Assembly: GCA_964007475.1 (NCBI GenBank)
Contig: OZ023273.1
Coordinates: 53,952,834-54,016,833 of the forward strand
DNA from: Hybos culiciformis
Lineage: Eukaryota > Arthropoda > Insecta > Diptera > Hybotidae
DNA: 64,000 nucleotides
Reading direction: 5' to 3'
The notes beneath the pieces are model-generated. The model was given only the letters and a program-made list of their open reading frames with translations, was not told where the DNA came from and made no database searches. How positions within the stretch are numbered: position 1 is the first letter of the stretch; every line of letters starts with the position of its first letter. This document shows, in pieces, positions 34,010 to 45,979 of this stretch. Both the position numbers and the translations under genes were made by a program.

Positions 34010-34310
34010 AAATGGTGTCCCGAAATAATTTATACGGACATAATTTATAAGAAAAAACGACATTATTCCTACCATACAAATGAGTAATGTTGCTTTCAGG
34101 AACGTTATAATTTATATATGAATAAAGTCGTTTTTTTTTTTGTATAAATGATATCGCTTTTAAAGCGACATTATTTATCACATGATCTATGTCGTTTTTT
34201 TTTTTATAAATAATGTCGCTTCTAAACGACATTATTTCTACATGAATAAAGTCGTTTTTTGATCGTATGAATAATGTCATTTTTAAAACGACACTATTTA
34301 TCGTATGTGA
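34010..34310. repeat. Foldback array of CGACATTATTT words
   Basis: Alternating CGACATTATTTAT and its complement ATAAATAATGTCG recur about nine times over 300 bp, with poly-T spacers. They form several nested hairpins. No TSD is identified. Confidence 0.7.
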
Positions 34311-34344
34311 GTAAAAACGAATGTTGGCCGTACAAAATGTAGGT

Positions 34345-34450
34345 GAACTGACATAACCGCGAATGCCATAACCGCGTAATTTTTTGTGTCAGTTTCGCGG
34401 TTATAACAAAAATGTTTGTTATAACCGCGAAACACAAAAATTGGATTTTT
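34345..34450. repeat. Foldback array of CATAACCGCGAA words, short copy
   Basis: Begins GTGAACTGACATAACCGCG and contains both TAACCGCGAA and TTCGCGGTTATAAC. It is related to the larger array at 52465-52945, whose right end carries the same GTGAACTGACA motif in complement. Confidence 0.7.
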
Positions 34451-35354
34451 ATCATTTCGCACTTTTTTGTAGAAGATAACAGGATCCAAGCACCATAAAT
34501 GCGGCTGCAATTTCTTCTTCACTCTCTATATATTTTTTCGTACTTGCTGTTTCTAAATCCATTGATATCGTGATGAATTTTCAAGTTAATAATTTAAAAA
34601 AAAAAAATTCGTAATAATATAATTTTTAAAAGTTATATGAGATTTATAAATTTTGATTGTACATACTTTATGCGAGCAGACAATGGAATATATGAATAAA
34701 CTCTATGTACAGACATTAGTTTGTGCATACATTAAACAGATAAAAATTTGTGCAATTGCACAGACAATGGAATACATTGAGCAAAGCAATTTGCATTGAA
34801 CAGACAGTGGCTTCATTCCACTGTCTGTTCAATGCACAGATATTTGCTCAAAAACGTAACAAACATTGCACAGATAGTGAAATCATCAAATTAGTTTGCT
34901 CTAAAATGTTTGCTCATTGTTGTCTGTACAATTTTGTATATACAAAAATATGTACATTGTACAAACAGTGGAATCATTGTTAATCGTATCTGTACAAACA
35001 ATTTGTTCAATTTTGAGCAGATGAAAAAGTCTGTTCATACAAAACAAACGGCAGAGCAAACTTTTTTATATGTTTTGATTTTTTTTTCAATAAATTCATG
35101 ATACTATACTGAAAAAAAATATGCTTGTTACATGCAAAAAATAAAAATGTTATGTCTCTTGAATATTATATTAAAAGATGTAATGAGGTGGCTAAAAATC
35201 CTTGATGTCAAGAAACGCGTTGCGCTTGATGGTGAAAAAAATTTTCGAAAAATTTTAAAAGGTGTGAATTTTCCAACTTTATTTTTTTAGCAACATTAAT
35301 ATTTTATAAACGAACGCAGTAAGTACCGCAATACAAGTGAAAACGTTATACATA

Positions 35355-35570
35355 ATGGAACAACAAATTTTTGATGCTTTCGAGGCCTTTGACGAGGAAG
35401 AAAAAGCTGAAAATTATTCTCAAATGACGAATAAACAAATTAAGGGAAAAACAGCTGCAAAGGCCAAGCGTGTCCAAATGCGGGCAAAAATAGCTCAATC
35501 TTGGACGGAAAGTGAAATTTTAAAATAAATTAAGGAGGTAGAGCTTCGTTCTTGCATTGATTTCGTGATG
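35355..35570 (+). pseudogene. MADF/SANT-like DNA-binding remnant
   Basis: From the ATG at 35355 the frame reads an acidic N-terminus (FEAFDEEEKAE), a basic patch (KAKRVQMRAKIAQ) and SWTESEIL, then meets TAA at 35526-35528. The frame continues beyond the stop with IKEVELRSCI. The W-x-E-x-E-I-x-x-x-I-x-x-V-E pattern is how MADF or Myb/SANT-like domains of transposon accessory proteins and their domesticated relatives begin. The in-frame stop and lack of any further domain mark it as a remnant. Confidence 0.5.
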
Positions 35571-35736
35571 AATTTTCAAGTTAATAATTTATAAAAAAAA
35601 AAATCTTAATAATATAATTTTTAAATTTTGATTTCCAATTGAACAAATTTTTGGAACGTAGTTCCTTTTTCTACGCTCTTATGGAAAAATTTATTAAAAA
35701 TTTGAACACTTTAGTTTCAGTACAAAGTGTCGGTAC

Positions 35737-35858
35737 ACACTCCGACGCGATCATAGATTTTGAGCGAGCAATGATTTTTTTTTTAGTAGCAGTTCCAAAA
35801 AATTTTGAAAATATCGCTGCTAAGCCGCAGCGACCAAAAATATGATCGCGTCGGCTTC
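35737..35858. mobile_element. Tiny MITE (122 bp) with 9-bp TSD
   Basis: Internal inverted ends CCGACGCGATCATA (left) and its complement TATGATCGCGTCGG (right) are flanked by the direct repeat TGTCGGTAC (35728-35736 and 35859-35867). The core carries a GCTGCTAAGCCGCAGC-like hairpin. Superfamily unassigned. Confidence 0.7.
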
Positions 35859-36042
35859 TGTCGGTACATGATAAACAAAAAAAAAAAGTTAAAAAAAATT
35901 ATTATATTTTTATTATATTTTTTTAGGTATTTTAATAAATATTGTGTTCTTTGGTTTGCATTAATAATTAATAGAAATAAAACAAAAAGAATAGTAAAAA
36001 TCCAATGAAATTTATAAAATTAAAATCCAAAATTCTATCAAA

Positions 36043-37260
36043 GTTATCTATCAATATTATCTGTACAAAATAATTCCGATGTTTCACATCTATCAAACGT
36101 CCCGCCGGCTCTTGTATTTTTATTGAACTTTGTATGAAAATTGATAAACTTAAATTTTATTTCAATTTATAAAATATTTATAAAATAAAGTATTTAGTAA
36201 ATATTAATTTTTTATTATTAACTAATTAATATTTTATAGTTCAAATAAAATTTAGATTTTCATACTAATTTCAATGTTAATAAAAATCTTGTATAATTTT
36301 TTCAGTATTATTTTGCCAATATAAAGGCGCTATTCGGTACCAAGGCAAGTCAAGTCATCTGCCGGCGTTAGATATTTCGATACTTTGCCATTTTGGCTAT
36401 GATATTTGTTTTTTTTGTGTTGTAAACAACAAAAACAAAAAATAAAAATTTACAAGTAAATAACGATACCTGTTAATTTTTTTAAAGTTTAAATAATGAG
36501 TCGACGCCGTCGCATTTTATATGATTTGATGAAAACTTAAATTTTATTTGATTTTATAAAATATTAATAAAATACTTAGAAAATATTATTTTTTTATTAT
36601 TAACTAATTAATATTTTATATTTCAAATAAAATTTAGATTTTCATACTAATTTCAATGTAAATAAATTTAAATTTTGTATAATTTTGTCAATATAAAGGC
36701 GCTATTCGGTACCAAGTCAAGTCAAGTCAAGTCAAGTCGTCTGCCGGCGTTAGATATTTCGATACTTTTCCACGGCTGACAATTGTACTTATAAATTAAA
36801 ATTTATAAGTATATTAACGATACCTGTTAATTTTTTTTAAGTTTTCTTTTCTGTACAAAATAATTCCGATGTTTCACATCTATCAAACGTCCCGCCGGCT
36901 CTTGTATTTTTTATTGAACTTTGTATGAAAATTGATAAACTTAAATTTTATTTCAATTTATAAAATATTTATAAAATCAAATATTTAGTAAATATTAATT
37001 TTTTATTATTAACTAATTAATATTTTATAGTTCAAATAAAATTTAGATTTTCATACTAATTTCAATGTTAATAAAAATCTTGTATAATTTTGTCAGTATT
37101 ATTTTGCCAATATAAAGGCGCTATTCGGTACCAAGGCAAGTCAAGTCGTCTGCCGGCGTTAAATATTTCGATACTTTGCCATTTTGGCTTATGATATTTC
37201 TTTTTTTTTGTGTTGCAAAAACAACAAAAACAAAAAATTTAAATTTATAAGTATTCACTT
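36043..37260. repeat. Triplicated modules inside PIF-like copy 2
   Basis: A module containing AAAGGCGCTATTCGGTACCA, an AAGTC microsatellite and CTGCCGGCGTTAGATATTTC occurs three times (near 36325, 36692 and 37115). A block with CAAACGTCCCGCCGGCTC occurs twice (36095 and 36887). A block with GAGTCGACGCCGTCGCATTT occurs near 36498 and again near 37502. The AAGTC run differs in length between copies. Confidence 0.85.
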
Positions 37261-38474
37261 GTTTAAATCTCCAAATCTCCTGTTGAATCTCTAAATCTCT
37301 AAATCTCCTATGGCGAAAAAAGGCACATACTTATGGGTGAAAACAAATGTAAACAAAAGAGTCATACTTAGTTAAATATTCAAATAGTGCCCCAATGGCG
37401 AAAAATAGCACATACTTATGGGAGAAAAAAATTTAAATAAATGGGTTGTCAAAACAGTCAATATTAACGATACCTGTTAATTTTTTTAAAGTTTAAATAA
37501 TGAGTCGACGCCGTCGCATTTTATATGATTTGATAAAATGTAAACAGTCCCTTTCGCGGCAAATAAACAGTCCCTCTCGCGGCAAATAGTAATAGTTTTT
37601 TATTGAACGTTGTATGAAAATTGATAAACTTAGAGTCACAATTTCTAAATTGAGGACGTAATTTTCTGCATTCTGTATAATCTGCTAAAATCAACTACTT
37701 ATAAAATAATATTTGGCTGACTGAAATCAAAAACTTATAATAATACGTGACCGACCGAATTTTCTTACCCATTTTTGCCGCTTTTTTCTTGTCTATACAA
37801 TTTTAGTTTTTGAATTCACCTACAAATTTAGTTTGTTATGGGAAATTTAAAATTTCCCTTTGCAGAATTTTAAGAAGTAAAATTGAATTTGTGAACGGCT
37901 TTAGGACAAAATTATTTCATTTTTTTAAATAACGCAGTAAAATATTAAATCCGATTTCAATTTTTTCAATAATCACTAATAAGTGAACATACTCTTAGTT
38001 TTAGTTTTTTGAATTTTCGATGTCAAAAAAGATCTTCGAAATTCGAAAAAACAGTCTAAAATTGCTCCTTAAAAAAGGTTTCTTTAAATGAAAAAAATGC
38101 AAAATTAGAGAAAACTGGGAAAAGTAGAAAAAAGTTTCTTTATAAATTAATAAAATTTTGAATTGATAAAAAATTAAAATTACTTATATGTACGCTAAGG
38201 AACTACGTTCAAAACTGGTGTCACATGACAGCTCTTTTGTTTTTTTTTTTCATTGTTCATACTTTATGCGAGCAGACAATGGAATATATGAAGAAACTCT
38301 ATGTACAGACATTTGTTTGTGCATACATTATACAGATAAAAATTTGCTCAATTGCACAGACAATGGAATACATTGAGCAAAGCAATTTGTACAGAGTCGA
38401 ATTTGTTAAGTTTTTGAACAGATTTTTAAGCAGATATCTGTGCATTGAACAGACAGTGGAATACCGCCTTTAAT

Positions 38475-39078
38475 CATCAAAAATTTAAATATTAGAAATA
38501 GAAAAAATGCTATTTTTGCTACATTGAAAACTATAGCGTTGATGTTCAGTAAATCTGTACGATCTTTAGAACAAATTATTTCAAGAAAATATTCTTCATT
38601 TAGTTCATTTAGAAGCACTCTGTTTTCAGATCTTCAACATTTTTGCTTTTATTTTTTTTTTATTTTTCTAATTTAGAGGGATTCCAAAGCAATAGAAACA
38701 CCTAGAATGAACATATAAAAAAACAAATGTCAAAATAAAGTATACCTAAAAAATATGTATTAACTTTTTAGAAGTTTCCTATAAAAGTGGTCGTATTTAT
38801 TTCAACAAAATAAATTTACTATCTTATCTCATAAACTATCTCGACCTACCCCTACGCTTAATATTAAAAAAAATTGTCCAAAAGTGGTGTCAGTGGTTTT
38901 ATGTAAAAATGTCTAAAAATTAGACATTTTTTTGATATGGTATTAGTTAATCGTTCCACCTATTGAAAATTGTTCAACGATCTTGCTAAACCATTTCAGT
39001 AATGTCGAATAAAAACCAACAAGTTTTAGTGCATCTGTAAGTAACACACAAACGGACATTCATTTTATATATTTATAT
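38475..39078. other. AT-rich spacer, nothing recognised
   Basis: No gene is supported. There is a small hairpin at about 38911-38931 (GTCTAAAAATTAGAC). Confidence 0.55.
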
Positions 39079-39503
39079 CAGAGTTAAAAATTTTATTTTT
39101 TTCACTCCTTCGCTCCATTCTTTGCAAAGGAAATAAAAAATAAATAAATTAAATCGCTCTTTGGGAACGAAATTTTAAAAAAAATTTTTTTGCTCCCAAA
39201 ATAAAAATAAAAAAAACGAACAATAAATTACGCTCTTTGGGAATGAAATATTGTTGTTTATTTATTTCACTCCTTGTAGAACATTTTGTTAGGGAGTGAA
39301 AAAAAAAAATTTTTTTTTTCGATCTTTACTAGGTATAGAAAATAAAAACAAAACAAAAATCGCTCTTGGGAGTGAAATAATTTATTTTTATTTTTTCGTT
39401 CCCTAAGAGAGAATTTTTAAAATATCGTTTAAAATATTATTTATTAGATCGTTTTCATGAAGAGCAATAAGAGTGAAATAATAAAATAAAATTTTTAACT
39501 CTG
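39079..39503. mobile_element. hAT-type MITE with CAGAGTTAAAAATTTTATTT TIRs (425 bp)
   Basis: Both ends read CAGAGTTAAAAATTTTATTT in inverted orientation. The perfect 8-bp TSD ATTTATAT flanks it (39071-39078 and 39504-39511). The interior is made of AGTGAAATAA and TCGCTCTTTGGGA words in both orientations, so it is also foldback-like. Confidence 0.88.
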
Positions 39504-39511
39504 ATTTATAT

Positions 39512-40184
39512 AGACAAATAATGAGTAAATTATGAAATGTTTCGAATATTTATATACAAAAGGTGTAATAATATGCATATCAACATCATGCTACATCTTT
39601 ATTTTGAAAGATAAAATCATTTGACAATTCTTTTTTTTTTCATTCAATTCAAGATGAAATATATGAAAGTTTTTTTCTAAATTTTGCAAACAATTTCCAG
39701 TGTCTACACAAACGAGTTTTTTTTATTTATATCTTCTTTAAGCTTCAGAAGTCAAGATATATTCTTAGAAGGGTAAAGGAAGTATTACTGCTAATTTCTC
39801 AATATTCATAAATGCCTATTTTTATTTTTATTAATTAAAATTTATTAATCTTCTACAAATTTGAATTTTAATAAGAACTTTATGATGAGTATCAAACAAA
39901 TGGGTATATACAATATAAATATATAAATACATATATATCAATATTATATAATGCTTTTACATTTCTATTCATATTATATAATGTTTTATAATGTAATGAA
40001 CTTGAACTCATTGTGCGATGATTAAATAAATTACAATTAAAAGAATTAAGAATATAAAAAAAAGAAATATTGTTCGTAATGAAATCTCATTAATGAATAT
40101 AAAAAAAAAAATCTTATATGAGAAACATCAGTCGACCGAACAGAATAAAGTTTCAAAAAGAACTAAATATCTATTTATCACATA
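39512..40184. other. AT-rich spacer, nothing recognised
   Basis: No gene or repeat boundary supported. Confidence 0.55.
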
Positions 40185-41429
40185 CTAGCTGTACCCGCAC
40201 ACACGTTGTTGTGGAACACACGTTTTAAGTGAGATTTTTGTTGTCAGATTGATTAACAATTATAGGAGCTATTATTTTATAAATTTGGGAAAATATCTAA
40301 CAAGAATTAATATTTATCATTTCTACTTATTCAACACTTATATTTATGAAATCGAATGATATCCTTGCCTTAAACAGGTTTCCAAACCAAACCAAATTTG
40401 TGTTTTTATCCATTTCCTCTTTTTATGAATCAAATTTGAATAAAATTGGAAGAATTTTGGCAGTCCTCCCCGGGAGGGGTTTCTGCGTAGGGTGCCATTC
40501 AAATTTTAAAATAGCCTAAAACGACTCCGAGACAAAAAGACGGTGTAGTGGTTTAGTTTTTAATATTTTGTAGTTATTAGTAATAAAGAAATTGCTTTCT
40601 ATATATTCGATGAGGCCCCCTTAAAAGAGGGAGCCAAATTTTGTGTTACAAAATTCGTGTGTTTAATCATTTTTATATACCAAATTTAAATGAAATCGGA
40701 CAAACTTTTGAAGTCCTCCCCTAGGAGGTCAATAAATTTTTTGTTAAAAAATTTGTGTGTGATCAGTTCCTCTTTTTACATACCAAATTTTAATGAAATC
40801 GGACGAACTTTTGCAGTCCGCCCCCAGGGGAAGTCTCTGGGTAGGAGGTCAACAAATTTTTTGTTACGAAATTTGTGTGTAATCAGTTCTTCTTTTTACA
40901 TACTAAATTTAAATGGAATCTGACGAACTTTTAAAGTCCGCCCCCAAGGGGTTTCTGGGTAGGAGGTCTCTGGGTAGGAGGTCTCTGGGTAGGAGGTCTC
41001 TGGGTAGGAGGTCAATAAATTTTTTGTTACGAAATTTGTGTGTAATTAGCTCCTCTTTTTACATACCAAATTTGAATGAAATCGACCGAATTTTTAAAAT
41101 CCGCCCCAATGGGAGGTCCCTGGGTAGGAGGTTCCTGGGAAGAGATCAACAAATTTTTTTGTTACGGAATCTGTGTGTAATCACTTCCTCTTTTTACGTA
41201 CCAAATTTGAAGGAAATCGGACGAACTTTTGAAGTCCGCCCCCGAGGGAGGTCCCTGGATAGGAGGCCAATCAAATTTTAAAATAGCCTATAACGACCCC
41301 CGACCTGACACAAAGACATGGTGAAAGATTGAAAACGATCGGTTGAGCGGTTTAGGAGCCTATTCGGAACAGACAAACAGACAAACATACAAACATACAA
41401 ACATACAACTTCGGTTTTATATATATAGA
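40185..41429 (-). mobile_element. Non-autonomous Helitron-like element, copy 2
   Basis: Same ends as copy 1: on the minus strand TCTATATATATAAAACCGAA at the start and GTGCGGGTACAGCTAG at the end, inserted between A and T. The internal units are the same family but have fewer 15-bp subrepeats (CTCTGGGTAGGAGGT, about four in the largest run). Terminal 200-bp segments are highly similar to copy 1. Confidence 0.82.
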
Positions 41430-42019
41430 TTAATAATTATTCTATTACAAAAGGAAAAAAAAATCTATATTTATATATCAGTTTTGCAAATATTTTATTT
41501 TGTTAATAAATTTTTTTTGTTTACATTTTCGATGAAAACAACTTTTTTTTTTTATCTCGCAGAAAAGTATAAAATTTTAGAAATTGTGTGAAAATAATAA
41601 TAATATTTGTTGAATACAGCTTTAGTTTTAGTACTATATATAAAATTATATCTATATCGAATGTAAATGAAAATATATACTTATAGAAAAAAATACAAAT
41701 AAACAGCAGCGTTTGTCTTTTTACATTCTAAGAGAGAAAAAGTAACAGAATTCATTAAAGCATTTTTTTTAAAAGCTTAATCGGCAAGATTTTTTTTTAA
41801 TGAAAAGTTTATACAAAATAAAATGTAACAGAACTTGGAATATCCTGGTACTGTATTAAATTAAATTTATAAAGTTATGATTTTGCTGGTTATTTTTAAA
41901 CAAATATAATATTTTTTTTACAGATTTTAACACCAAATATAGAAACTGGACTTAATAAGAGAATTAAAGCTGAAATAATGATATTTTATAAATAGCTAGT
42001 TAATATAAAATAATATATG
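41430..42019. other. AT-rich spacer, nothing recognised
   Basis: No gene or repeat boundary supported. Confidence 0.55.
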
Positions 42020-42023
42020 TATT

Positions 42024-42235
42024 GTCATGCCTAACATGTCATGCCTAACCTACTACTTAGTTATAAGTATATGACAAACATACCTTAAGTTGGTCATTGT
42101 ACATATTAACATATTCAGCTATTGTTATCATAGATATAAATAGTAAGCCTTAGATTAAGAGAGAACAGAAATAGAAGATCAATCAAAGCATACAGATGTT
42201 TTTTAATTATTATTCCGCGCTGTCATAACATCACA
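42024..42235 (+). repeat. 5' LTR of the gypsy element
   Basis: Starts TGTCATGCCTAACA and then repeats TGTCATGCCTAACC, so the first 14 bp are duplicated in tandem. It ends CATAACATCACA. The 3' LTR has only one start. Counting from the first start gives a matching GTAT TSD. Counting from the second does not. Confidence 0.9.
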
Positions 42236-42250
42236 TGGCGACCGTGATAA
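42236..42250 (+). other. Primer-binding site, tRNA-Arg type
   Basis: TGGCGACCGTGAT directly after the 5' LTR is complementary to the 3' end of insect tRNA-Arg including CCA. This primer is known from 412 and mdg1 elements. Confidence 0.8.
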
Positions 42251-44716
42251 AAAATTTTTTTTCCTCAAAAAGTAAAGTTTGAATTCGGGAAAAGTTAAAA
42301 AAAAAAAAAAGCATTCGAAAATATAATGAGAAAAAAAAAATTAATTTAAATTTAAAATAAAAATGAAAAAAAAAATTTTTTTACTTTAAAATTGAATTTC
42401 TGAAAAAAAAAAAAAAAATAAAATAATGTCTTGTGGAGAAAAAAAATTAAATGGCGAATGAAGAAAAAAAAAAAAAACAATTGTACTATTTCTTGGTTTC
42501 AAAAAAAAAAATTAATTCTAACAAAATTTTAAAAAATGGAAAAATTAGAACAAAAGTGAAAATTAAAGTATTATAAATTAAATAAAAAAAAAAAATAAAA
42601 AATTAAAAAAATAACAATAATATAATTAAAGGAAAAATTATTTTTTAAAAATTAAAAAGAAAAACATTTTTTTTTAAATCAAAAAAAAAAAAAATTACAG
42701 AACAAAAATACATAAAATGAAAAACAAAAAATAAATTTTCGATAAATTTAAAATAAAAATAAATAAAAATTATTACCAATAAAATGTGAGAAAAAAGTTT
42801 ATTGGAAAATTAATAGAAAAAAAAAAAATAAAATAAAATTGGGAATATTATATTTGGAAAATTTTGGGGAAATTCTGATCTGAAAAAAAAAAAATTATTA
42901 TTTAAAAAAAAAAAAAAAAAATACTTACCAACCTAAAATAAAAAATAATCTATGTTCCAAATATAATTAAATTAAGTTAAAATTGAAAAAAAAAAATTTA
43001 AATTAAATTATTCGATAAAGATAAAATGGAGGAAATTTTAACACATTCAAACAGAAATTAATATCTAAAAACAATATAAAAGAAATAAAAGAAATTAAAA
43101 AAAAAAAAAAACCGGTGGAAAAATGTATAAAAAGTCACCTTCAACAACCTTAAAATAAACTTGACCAAACTTGAAAATGAGCTCAAAACTTAGAACAATA
43201 AAATTAAATAAAATAAAAGAAAAACGAAATGAATGATATTGAAACAAAAAAAATAATTCTTTTATAAAAAAATAAAAAAAAAAAACATTTTTTTTTGAAA
43301 TGACTTTTGAAAAAATAATTGAAAAAAAAAAGAGAAAAATAGATTTTTTTTTTCAAAAAAAAAATTTTTTTAAATTGAAAATTTTTGAAAAAATTTTAAA
43401 TTGAAAAAAAAAAAAAAACAAAACTATTTATTTTGAAACTAATTCGAAAAATTTGAAAATTTTTAAATTGAAAAGAGAAACAAAATTATTTTGAAACTAA
43501 TTCGAAAAAAAAAATAAAATAAAATTAAAATAAAGAAAAATTGACAATAAGTGGAAATTTTTAATAAATTTGAAAAAAAATTTATTATATAAAAAAAAAA
43601 TTTATATAAAACAAAAAAAAAAGAAATTAATAACAATAACAAATAAATCAAATCGATTACTACTAATAATTTTTTTTATTTCTGCTTAACATTTTAGAAA
43701 CTACAACATTATTTTTAGCAGCAAAACTACAACACCAATTGTTAACAACATCAATTGTTAACAGCAGTAATTTGAACTGCAGTATTAGTACAAAAATTAA
43801 ACACCACAACAGTAAAAAAAAAAAAAAATACAGCATTAGTAAAAATTAAACACCACAACAGTAAAAACAAGTACAACAACATCATCAATAAGCAACTAAT
43901 CATATGCACTCCAACAACAACAGCAGTATGGGTGAACATAACACTTGCAACATTGAACAAAATTAAGTTACTAACAAGGTCAGATGTTTAAATATAATTT
44001 ATTATTCAACATAATTATTACTAAAAATAATTTATTATTCAATTAATTAAATGAAAAACAAAAAGTTAATTTATGTTCCAAATACTATTAAGGCTGAAAA
44101 TTTCAAAATAAATTTTTTTTAAATAAAACAAATTTAAATTTTATCAGAATATTACTACTGCACAATAATTAATTATAAATTTTTTAATGAAAAAAAAAAT
44201 TATTTTATTATTATCAAAATAATATTGCTACATTATATCATGCAACACTATTCATATCAATAATTAAATAAATTTATGAGAAAAATATATAAGGTCTTAA
44301 ATAAATAGTTAATTTATTTGAGATTCGTCGATTAATTATTAAATTAATGAATTTATTTCGAGGAACAATGATATATTTTTAGATTAATAAAAAATTTTTT
44401 TTTGAAAATATACCCTTATAACTATTGATAGGGTATAGTGGATCATTTCTATTACCAACATTTATCGTTTGAAATCAAAAAAAAAAAAAAATTTTTATTT
44501 TTGAAATTAAATAAAAATATAATCCTATAATTACTAATATGGTAAAGTGGCTCATTTTTATAAACAACACTTGTTTAAAACTAAATAAATTTTTTTTTCT
44601 TCCTTAAAATTCGTTATCTGAAAAACGAATCAAAACACGTCTCTTCGTTTTGAGTTTTCACTTATTACTATTACCAACCCTTCAATTAATTTTATACTTC
44701 AAATTTTTTTAATTTT
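42251..44716 (+). other. Very A-rich leader of the gypsy element
   Basis: About 2.4 kb separates the primer site from gag and carries no coding region. 42290-43660 is almost pure A and T on the plus strand, with dozens of A runs of 8-18. 43690-43960 has CAACA-rich sequence with a short direct duplication (AAATTAAACACCACAACAGT at about 43794 and 43846). Long leaders are known in 412-type elements. The A richness is unusual. Confidence 0.75.
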
Positions 44717-45953
44717 ATGGATATATCACTAAAGTATGAATTTGGGGAAATTAAGAGAAACTTCTGGAGAGCTACTAAACGAATCCTAAAAGATAATAAG
44801 CCCATTCAAAGTAAAACCATCGATTTAATCGTATTAGATATTTCAAAAGCATATAACAATTATGTTAAATTTTTATTAAATTTACGTTTACAAAATAATT
44901 CGAAAATTTTACAATTAATTAATGATATGAGTGAATACTGCTATAAAAGATTAATAAAAAGTTTCAAAGCTACAGGTACAATTGATTTAATTCCTAAACA
45001 AACTCTTGAACCTATTCAATTTACTATTGCTCAGGATAATATAGTCAGGTCCCATCTAAATCTTGAAACTTTACAAGTTAACAATACAGACTTCATTGAA
45101 ATTAGTGATACAGATTCCGAGAAAACATACCTAAACAGTACCCATAGTGATAATTTTGATTCAGAAGCATACGATGAAGGCTGCGCCAGGGAATATATAA
45201 ATCCAATATCAATTGATGACATAGACCTAATTCTAAATGACTTCCGAAATAACATCAAACCTGATAATTCCAAAATCATCGACGGAAAAGTTAAAGCTCT
45301 CCGTACAGACAGGTATTCGTTACAAACCTTTGCTGACAAGGCTATCGAACTAGCAGAATCTTTTCGTAGGGCTCTGATAGTTGAGGGAATATCGTTAAAT
45401 AAGGCTAATGAAATGACTGTAGATAAAACTATCGAAATCTGTAGAACTAATGCTAGGTCAGAATTAACGAAAGCCGTTCTTTCATCATCAAAATTCGAAA
45501 GTCACAAAGAGGTTATCGCAAAATTTTTAGTTGAAATTGATACACAGGCCCAGGAACGACAAATTTTGTCGTTTAGATCAAATACAAATAGGGTATCACA
45601 AAATCGAAATTTTTCAGAAAATCAAAACTTCTCGTCACAAAATCGAAATTTTTCCTTGACTAGATCCAATAACCGGAATTTTAGACAAAATAATTACCTA
45701 TAATAACAACCGGAATTTCAATAATAACAATCGGAATAACTATAATAATAATTTACCAAATAACTTTCAAAATAGAAATTTTCAATACTATCAAAATGCC
45801 CCTATGGCAACAAACAATTTTAACCAACAGTATAGGAATCCTGTTCAAAATCGTAATGACGATCGAAATAATAGAAGACAAACTAATGTCAGATACGCGG
45901 GAAACTTAGATGCCCCTCAGGACGAACTGAGGGCTACGAATCCAGAAATGTAA
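44717..45953 (+). pseudogene. Gypsy Gag, one frameshift
   Basis: From the ATG at 44717 an open frame of 328 codons encodes a Gag-like protein. It has an N-terminal helical part, an acidic linker (ISDTDSEK), a conserved central region (LQTFADKAIELAESFRRALI) and an N/R/F-rich tail with QNRNF repeats. No CCHC knuckle is present. At about 45697-45704 the frame is lost at TAA, but the same N/R-rich pattern continues in another frame to a stop near 45951, so a single-base indel is inferred. The central region resembles Gag of the 412/mdg1 group, which also lacks zinc knuckles. This is the first gene of the element. pol follows after about 25 bp in another frame. Confidence 0.8.
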
Positions 45954-45979
45954 AAGTAAAAAATAAAAATATATATAAT

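Larger units (their letters stand above)
32666..34812. mobile_element. PIF/Harbinger-like element, deletion derivative (copy 1)
   Basis: The left end (AGGCCTTATTCCACTGTCTG) and right part (CAGACAATGGAATATATGAA through GAACAGACAGTGG) match the ends of the adjacent larger element at 34813-38470. The first 270 bp (minus the nested hAT at 32815-33780) are a diverged direct copy of 34813-35103. GGC-type ends and the MADF-like remnant of the relative suggest PIF/Harbinger. No 3-bp target duplication could be shown. Confidence 0.55.
34813..38470 (+). mobile_element. PIF/Harbinger-like element (copy 2, 3.7 kb)
   Basis: The left end ATTCCACTGTCTGTTCAATG follows immediately on copy 1. The right end, at about 38470, reads AGGCGGTATTCCACTGTCTG on the minus strand. 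Contents: a broken MADF/SANT-like coding remnant (35355-35570), a small nested MITE, and triplicated modules (36043-37260). The head-to-tail arrangement with copy 1 looks like a composite or tandem insertion. No DDE transposase is visible. Superfamily assignment is inferential. Confidence 0.55.

Noticed and set aside
33942..34522. Two minus-strand frames of 112 and 74 codons
   Set aside because: They translate the CGACATTATTT and AACCGCGAA arrays and have no independent support.
35639..35845. 68-codon frame downstream of the MADF-like remnant
   Set aside because: It overlaps the 122-bp MITE and its hairpin. No similarity to the expected continuation of the domain.
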